40,088 nucleotides of DNA from Comamonadaceae bacterium (GTDB lineage Bacteria; Pseudomonadota; Gammaproteobacteria; Burkholderiales; Burkholderiaceae_C), in assembly GCA_013297925.1 (NCBI GenBank), contig JAAFJC010000028.1, positions 1 through 40,088 on the forward strand. The letters are read 5' to 3'. This document shows positions 36,409 through 40,088 of this stretch, in pieces (positions within the stretch are counted from its first letter, which is position 1; the number at the start of each line of letters is the position of its first letter). The translations under genes were made by a program, and so were the position numbers. The notes under the pieces are model-generated. The model had not been told where the DNA came from. It ran no database searches and worked only from the letters and a program-made list of their open reading frames with translations.

Positions 36409-36864
36409 TTAAACACATGACCCCACAGCATGTTTGTAATGAATAAATCCTGAGCGCTGGGCAACGCGATCATAAAGCTGGCGGGCTGTGTGGTTGTCTT
36501 CTTGGGTCAGCCAATAAAGCTGGTCAGCTCTTTGGGTTTTTGCCCAGGCTGCGCAGGTTTCAATCAGCTGCCGCGCTACGCCTTGGCCGCGCGCGGTTTG
36601 GCTCACAAACAAGTCTTCCAGATAGCAGTAGCCTGCGTCTGACCAAGTGGAGGGATGGATGAAGGCATGTGTAAAGCCTAGCAAAACACCATCTTGCTCA
36701 GCCACCCAAGCTTGAAGCGGGTGCGCAGGATCAAGTATGCGCTGCCAAGTCAGTGCCGTTTGTGCATCGCTCACACTGCCTTTGTAAAACGCAATGTAAG
36801 CATGCCAAAGAGGTAGCCAAGCGGTGTGATCTTCGTTTTGAACGGGGCGTATGGTTAATGGCAT
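36409..36864 (-). CDS. GNAT-family N-acetyltransferase
   Basis: This 151-residue acetyltransferase has the core GFTHAFIHPSTW, YLEDLFVSQTARGQGVARQL (the RxxGxA-type acetyl-CoA loop) and the tail QEDNHTARQLYDRVAQRSGFIHY. It is close in outline to diamine or aminoglycoside-like small-molecule acetyltransferases. ATG 36864 is the natural start. It is unrelated in detail to the RimJ/L-type gene downstream. Both may be co-transcribed across the 49-bp repeat. Confidence 0.88.
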   Translation of the reverse strand: MPLTIRPVQNEDHTAWLPLWHAYIAFYKGSVSDAQTALTWQRILDPAHPLQAWVAEQDGVLLGFTHAFIHPSTWSDAGYCYLEDLFVSQTARGQGVARQLIETCAAWAKTQRADQLYWLTQEDNHTARQLYDRVAQRSGFIHYKHAVGSCV

Positions 36865-36875
36865 AGACGCATCAC

Positions 36876-36924
36876 ACTATAAAATTGATAGCTGCTCGCG
36901 CAATAAATACGCCGGCGATCTGCT
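36876..36924 (+). repeat. 49-bp dispersed element, copy 11 (intergenic, after moxR)
   Basis: ACTATAAAATTGATAGC, then TGCTCGCGCAATAAA, then TACGCCGGCGATCTGCT. This is the cleanest copy and the best reference. It fills the 62-bp gap between the moxR stop and the GNAT start. Confidence 0.88.
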
Positions 36925-36926
36925 GT

Positions 36927-37781
36927 TTACCTGCCTCTTTGGTTCATAAACACCAGCTTTTCAAACAGCGTCACATCCTGCTCATTCTTCAGCAGCGCGC
37001 CCACCAGTGGTGGCACGGCGATTTTGTCGTCTTTGCTGTGTAGGGCGTCGAGTGGGATGTCTTCGGCGACCAGCAGTTTGATCCAGTCGAGCAGTTCGGA
37101 AGTAGATGGCTTTTTCTTGATGCCGGGCAGGTTGCGCACGTCGTAGAAGGTCTTCATCGCGGCGCCGAGCAGTTCTTTCTTCAAGCCCGGGAAATGCACA
37201 TCCACGATTTGCTGCATGGTGGCGGCTTCAGGGAATTTGATGTAGTGGAAAAAGCAGCGGCGCAGGAAGGCATCGGGCAGCTCTTTTTCGTTATTGGAGG
37301 TGATGAAAACGAGTGGGCGATTTTTCGCTTTGATCAGCTCGCGCGTCTCGTAGCAATAAAACTCCATGCGATCAATTTCGCGCAGCAAATCGTTGGGGAA
37401 TTCGATGTCGGCTTTGTCGATCTCGTCAATCAGCAGCGCTACGGGCTGATCGGCGGTGAAAGCTTGCCAGAGCACGCCTTTGACGATGTAGTTGTGAATG
37501 TCTTTCACCCGCTCACCGCCATCTACATCGGACAGTTGTGAATCCCGCAAACGCGAGACGGCATCGTATTCATACAAGCCCTGCTGCGCCTTGGTGGTGG
37601 ATTTGACGTGCCACTGGAGCAGAGGCATGTTGAGTGCTGTGGCTACTTCTTCCGCAAGCATGGTTTTGCCCGTGCCGGGCTCGCCTTTGATGAGCAGGGG
37701 GCGCTTAAGAGTCATGGCGGCGTTCACAGCCAGCATCAGATCAGGGGTGGCGACGTAGCCTTGTGAGCCTTGGAATTTCAT
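36927..37781 (-). CDS. MoxR-family AAA+ ATPase
   Basis: This 284-residue ATPase has Walker A IKGEPGTGKTML (residues about 36-47), Walker B ALLIDEIDKAD, sensor FITSNNEKELPDAFLRRC and a helical lid in the C-terminal third. MoxR proteins act as chaperones in cofactor or complex assembly, usually next to a von Willebrand A partner (CoxE-like); no such gene is in the window, although one may lie beyond the repeat-bearing region. ATG 37781 follows no strong ribosome site. It is divergent from the cytochrome gene. Confidence 0.92.
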   Translation of the reverse strand: MKFQGSQGYVATPDLMLAVNAAMTLKRPLLIKGEPGTGKTMLAEEVATALNMPLLQWHVKSTTKAQQGLYEYDAVSRLRDSQLSDVDGGERVKDIHNYIVKGVLWQAFTADQPVALLIDEIDKADIEFPNDLLREIDRMEFYCYETRELIKAKNRPLVFITSNNEKELPDAFLRRCFFHYIKFPEAATMQQIVDVHFPGLKKELLGAAMKTFYDVRNLPGIKKKPSTSELLDWIKLLVAEDIPLDALHSKDDKIAVPPLVGALLKNEQDVTLFEKLVFMNQRGR

Positions 37782-37805
37782 GGTTTGATGGTACAGGTGA
37801 GGTTT

Positions 37806-37830
37806 CTTCGGGTTAGCCCGAAGCTATAAT
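37806..37830 (+). promoter_or_regulatory. Promoter with palindrome before cytochrome c4-like gene
   Basis: A perfect -10 hexamer TATAAT (37825-37830) is directly preceded by the perfect palindrome CTTCGGGTTAGCCCGAAG (37806-37823), lying where RNA polymerase spacer and -35 contacts fall. No good -35 is visible, so an activator or repressor at the palindrome is plausible. It would give a 5' leader of about 45 nt before ATG 37882. Confidence 0.55.
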
Positions 37831-37881
37831 GTGGCGATGTTTTGGGCGCGTGCTCAAACATCCCTCCATTCTGTACGCAAA

Positions 37882-38547
37882 ATGAACAAGTTATTCGCCG
37901 CTGCCCTCGCTGTTATTGTCTCTTCTGTGACCTTCACCGCTTCTGCCCAAGAAGTTAAAGGCGATGTTAAAGCCGGCCAAAGCAAAGCCGCCATGTGCAT
38001 CGGCTGCCACGGTATCGTGGGCTATCAAGCCAGCTTCCCAGAGATTTACAAAGCGCCCATGATTTCTGGCCAAGGCGCCAAATACATCAGCAATGCCCTC
38101 GCTGCTTACCAAAAAGACGAACGCAAACACCCAACGATGAAAGCCATCGCTGCCTCGCTCTCGGAACAAGATATGGCTGATTTGGGCGCTTATTACAGTC
38201 AACATGGCGTGGTGGCGGGCGCGACGCTTCCAGAAAAAGCAGCCAAAGAGCCATCTGCTGCAGTGGCTGCATTGCTGACTAAAGGCGCTTGTATTTCCTG
38301 CCACGGCGCAAATTTTGCCAAGCCGATTGATCCTGGCTACCCCAAGATCGCTGGCCAGCATGCGGATTATTTGTTTGTCGCGCTCAAGGCCTATAAAATC
38401 GAAGGCAATGCCAAAGTGGGCCGCTCCAACGGTGTGATGGCGGGCATTGCTAAGCAGTACTCCAATGCAGAATTGAAGGCCATGGCGGGCTACATCAGCA
38501 GCTTGCCTGGCGATTTGAAGACCGTCAAACAATCCCCATTCAGGTGA
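37882..38547 (+). CDS. Di-haem cytochrome c4-like protein
   Basis: This 221-residue periplasmic protein has a Sec signal (MNKLFAAALAVIVSSVTFTA, cleavage after ASA) and two haem sites, CIGCH (near residue 39) and CISCH (near 135), each in a c-type domain. Tandem domains with YISNALAAYQ and DYLFVALKAYK are typical of cytochrome c4, an electron donor to terminal oxidases. The upstream open frame starting at 37831 lies in the promoter, so ATG 37882 is chosen. It is followed after 53 bp by a ParA-like gene. Confidence 0.92.
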   Translation: MNKLFAAALAVIVSSVTFTASAQEVKGDVKAGQSKAAMCIGCHGIVGYQASFPEIYKAPMISGQGAKYISNALAAYQKDERKHPTMKAIAASLSEQDMADLGAYYSQHGVVAGATLPEKAAKEPSAAVAALLTKGACISCHGANFAKPIDPGYPKIAGQHADYLFVALKAYKIEGNAKVGRSNGVMAGIAKQYSNAELKAMAGYISSLPGDLKTVKQSPFR

Positions 38548-38600
38548 TTTTTCGGTAACATTGTCTCTTCCAGCCTGATTTGGGCTGCGAGGAGAACAAC

Positions 38601-39215
38601 ATGCCCGTGATCGTCGTCGCCAATCCCAAGGGCGGGGTTGGCAAAACCACTTTATCCACCAATATCGCCGGCTACTTTGCCAGCAAGGGCCATGGCGTGA
38701 TGCTGGGCGATGCGGATCGCCAGCAATCCTCCAAACTCTGGCTCGGCCTGCGCCCCGCCGCTGCCCGTCCGATCCAAAGCTGGGATGTGAGCGATGGTGT
38801 GGCCAAGCCACCCAAAGGCGTGAGCCATGTGGTGCTTGATACGCCCGGTGGCCTGCATGGCGGGAACTTCAAAGACGTGATGAAGGCGGCCGATAAAGTG
38901 ATCGTGCCGCTGCAGCCCAGCGTGTTTGATATTTTTGCCACGCGGGCGTTTTTGGATGAGCTCGCCAAAAGCAGCCAGGCCAGCAAGATTCAGGTCGGCA
39001 TCGTAGGTATGCGGGTGGATTCGCGCACGATTGCTGCAGACAAACTCCAAGAATTCGTAGGCAGCTTAGGTCTGCCCGTGCTCGGCTTCCTGCGCGACAC
39101 GCAAAACTACATCCACCTCGCCGCACGCGGCCTCACGCTGTGGGATGTTGCGCCCAGCCGCGTGGAGAAAGATTTGGAGCAGTGGCAGGCTTTGACCGCA
39201 TTCTTGGATAAATAA
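38601..39215 (+). CDS. ParA/MinD-family ATPase
   Basis: This 204-residue P-loop ATPase has the deviant Walker A NPKGGVGKTTLSTNIAGYFA (residues about 8-27), GDADRQQSS and VVLDTPGGLHG. It is shorter than true partition ParA and lacks a DNA-binding N-terminus and a ParB neighbour, like orphan ParA proteins that position protein complexes. ATG 38601 follows GGAGAACAAC. It is 2 bp ahead of the MaoC gene, so the two are probably co-transcribed, although a functional link is not obvious. Confidence 0.9.
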   Translation: MPVIVVANPKGGVGKTTLSTNIAGYFASKGHGVMLGDADRQQSSKLWLGLRPAAARPIQSWDVSDGVAKPPKGVSHVVLDTPGGLHGGNFKDVMKAADKVIVPLQPSVFDIFATRAFLDELAKSSQASKIQVGIVGMRVDSRTIAADKLQEFVGSLGLPVLGFLRDTQNYIHLAARGLTLWDVAPSRVEKDLEQWQALTAFLDK

Positions 39216-39217
39216 GC

Positions 39218-39694
39218 ATGGCGAAATTCGAAACCCTCGCGCAAGTCATTGCGCTGGTTGGCCAAGAAGTGGCCGTAAGTGAGTGGACGCTCATCACGCA
39301 GAGCCAAGTGAATAAATTCGCCGAAGCCACGGGTGATCATCAATGGATTCACGTGGATGTGGAGCGCGCTAAGGCTGGGCCCTTCGGCGCGCCGATTGCC
39401 CACGGTTTCCTCACTCTTTCGCTGATCGCCAAGTTTTTTGACGAAACGCTGCAGATCGACGAACCCAGCATGGGCGTGAACTACGGCCTCAACAAAGTCC
39501 GCTTCATGGCTCCCGTGCCTGTAGGCAGCCGTTTGCGCGCGCGCTTGAAGCTTTTAGCCACAGAATCTGTGGCTGGGCCGGGCGGGTCAACAGGGGTGCA
39601 AATGACCTGGGAAGTCAAAATCGAGCGCGAAGGCTCTGATAAGCCGGTTTGCGTGGCGGAAAGCTTGGCAAGGCGCTATCCGCAGCCAACTTGA
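39218..39694 (+). CDS. MaoC-family (R)-specific enoyl-CoA hydratase
   Basis: This 158-residue hot-dog-fold dehydratase has the active-site sequence FAEATGDHQWIHVD (Asp and His) and GAPIAHGFLTLSLI. The family hydrates enoyl-CoA to (R)-3-hydroxyacyl-CoA and can feed polyhydroxyalkanoate synthesis. ATG 39218 is 2 bp after the ParA-like stop. A perfect short dyad AGCCACA/TGTGGCT lies in its coding region near 39560. The stop is followed by a composite hairpin repeat. Confidence 0.92.
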   Translation: MAKFETLAQVIALVGQEVAVSEWTLITQSQVNKFAEATGDHQWIHVDVERAKAGPFGAPIAHGFLTLSLIAKFFDETLQIDEPSMGVNYGLNKVRFMAPVPVGSRLRARLKLLATESVAGPGGSTGVQMTWEVKIEREGSDKPVCVAESLARRYPQPT

Positions 39695-39759
39695 TGCCCA
39701 TAGCGTTGGCAATAAAGGGTTTTCTCACCCTTCACTAAGCTTCTTCGCTTCGGTTGAAC

Positions 39760-39890
39760 GCCCGCCAGAGCAGCCGGGGCGGATGGCTCCATGTCCTCCG
39801 GCGGCGTTTTGGGTTGGTTTGTCCTTGGGGAAGTTGAATGCGCCGCCTCCCCCTTTACTTGCGCCATCCGCCCCAGCTACTCTGGCGGGC
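39760..39890 (+). repeat. Hairpin unit 4 (same arms as unit 1)
   Basis: Arms 39760-39787 and 39863-39890 pair at 26 of 28 positions and have the unit 1 arm sequence. The interior keeps TCCATGTCCTCC, the inner stem GGCGGCG/CGCCGCC and GCCTCCCCCTTTACTTGCG; the loop differs. With unit 5 it forms the second copy of the composite, which starts near 39708 (ataaagggtt). The 346 bp between the MaoC stop and the transposase-like start hold units 4 and 5 and the apparent insertion-sequence end, but no other gene. Confidence 0.85.
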
Positions 39891-39931
39891 TTGTTGGATG
39901 TGAGAAAGTCTGGCGCACCACCAAAACTCAT

Positions 39932-39978
39932 GCCCGTCCGATGTGGCTTTGCGTCTGGCGGAAGTAAAGGGGGAGGCG
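39932..39978 (-). repeat. Hairpin unit 5, truncated (same arm as unit 2)
   Basis: The left arm 39932-39959 differs from the unit 2 arm at two of 28 positions and is followed by GAAGTAAAGGGGGAGGCG, after which similarity to unit 2 stops abruptly. The interior and right arm are missing, consistent with an insertion at about 39978. Confidence 0.8.
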
Positions 39979-40011
39979 CAATACTGTTCATTTAAATCAT
40001 TTTCAGGTACG

Positions 40012-40042
40012 ATGCGTCATCCCACCCAAGGAGATGACGCAT
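40012..40042 (+). promoter_or_regulatory. Hairpin enclosing the ribosome site of the transposase-like gene
   Basis: ATGCGTCATC (40012-40021) and GATGACGCAT (40033-40042) are perfectly complementary. AAGGAG lies at the loop and stem edge and the AT of the start codon ATG 40041 lies in the stem, so the mRNA could block its own initiation. Several insertion sequences are known to protect themselves this way against outside transcription. Confidence 0.6.
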
Positions 40043-40088
40043 GGCACGAACCAAAGCAAGCTTAGGGCAAGGCGCAAGGCTGGCGGAC
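40041..40088 (+). CDS. Transposase-like N-terminus, cut by window edge
   Basis: Only 16 codons are visible (MARTKASLGQGARLAD). The start resembles IS4-family transposases of Burkholderiales as I recall them (MARTKTSLG...GARL...DY), but this is memory-based and short. It follows AAGGAG and lies within the hairpin described. Its position after a broken repeat supports an insertion-sequence origin. Confidence 0.45.
   Translation, partial: MARTKASLGQGARLAD

Larger units (their letters stand above)
39979..40088 (+). mobile_element. Left end of an apparent insertion sequence, rest outside window
   Basis: The break in the composite repeat at about 39978 marks the start of a sequence (caatactgttcatttaaatc...) that leads into a transposase-like start codon 62 bp later. 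Neither the terminal inverted repeat nor the target duplication can be verified without the right end. Confidence 0.5.

Overview
The window reads as chromosomal DNA of a betaproteobacterium, most likely Burkholderiales and probably Comamonadaceae. The grounds are family-level protein resemblance, the xseA-sodB and exbB-exbD-lpxK-Trm112 neighbourhoods, moderately high GC coding DNA, and REP-like palindromes of the CCGTTCG...GAGCTTGTCGAAG type. No rRNA, tRNA or CRISPR array was seen. I could not run database searches, so the taxonomy is inference.

Region 1 (1-14.3 kb) is a pyrimidine/cyclic-amide nitrogen island. On the plus strand lies a complete reductive pyrimidine pathway: PreT and PreA (dihydropyrimidine dehydrogenase), dihydropyrimidinase and an N-carbamoyl-beta-alanine amidohydrolase. 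Divergent to it is a tightly overlapped operon of a creatininase-family amidase, an ABC ATPase, an ABC permease and a CodA-like deaminase that runs off the left edge. A second ABC transporter operon (ATPase, two permeases, NMT1/THI5-type binding protein) ends in a RutR-like TetR regulator. Palindromes of the form TGACCA-NN-TGGTCA, the known RutR operator type, lie in the preT/creatininase divergent region (3678-3691) and in front of the second transporter operon (13820-13833, one mismatch). Together these suggest one small RutR-type regulon covering uptake, catabolism and autoregulation.

Region 2 (14.3-20.1 kb) holds a stand-alone pyruvate dehydrogenase E1 (aceE type) divergent from an Lrp/AsnC regulator, then a cupin and a RutB-like isochorismatase-family hydrolase divergent from an orphan Tat-exported NMT1-type binding protein. 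That protein may serve the first transporter, which has no binding protein of its own.

Region 3 (20.1-40 kb) is mostly housekeeping: AlaX editing protein, DsbD/ScsB and a redoxin, a DUF2726 protein, HAD phosphatase and rhodanese, an acyl-CoA dehydrogenase/thiolase operon interrupted by a small AT-richer orphan, Trm112/LpxK/ExbD/ExbB, XseA, Fe-SOD, GST, aldehyde dehydrogenase, two GNATs, MoxR, cytochrome c4-like protein, ParA-like ATPase and a MaoC dehydratase. At the right edge an apparent insertion sequence begins.

Two repeat systems stand out. (i) A 49-bp element occurs about eleven times, both between genes and inside the reading frames of at least five proteins, read in different frames, much like the palindromic elements of Rickettsia. 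(ii) Five hairpin units (13989-14118, 14159-14287, 25967-26078, 39760-39890, 39932-39978) have outer arms of exactly 28 nt. The arm sequences are interchangeable, but the internal loop and inner stem are conserved, which looks like covariation of a structured DNA or RNA element. The last unit is cut by the apparent insertion sequence.
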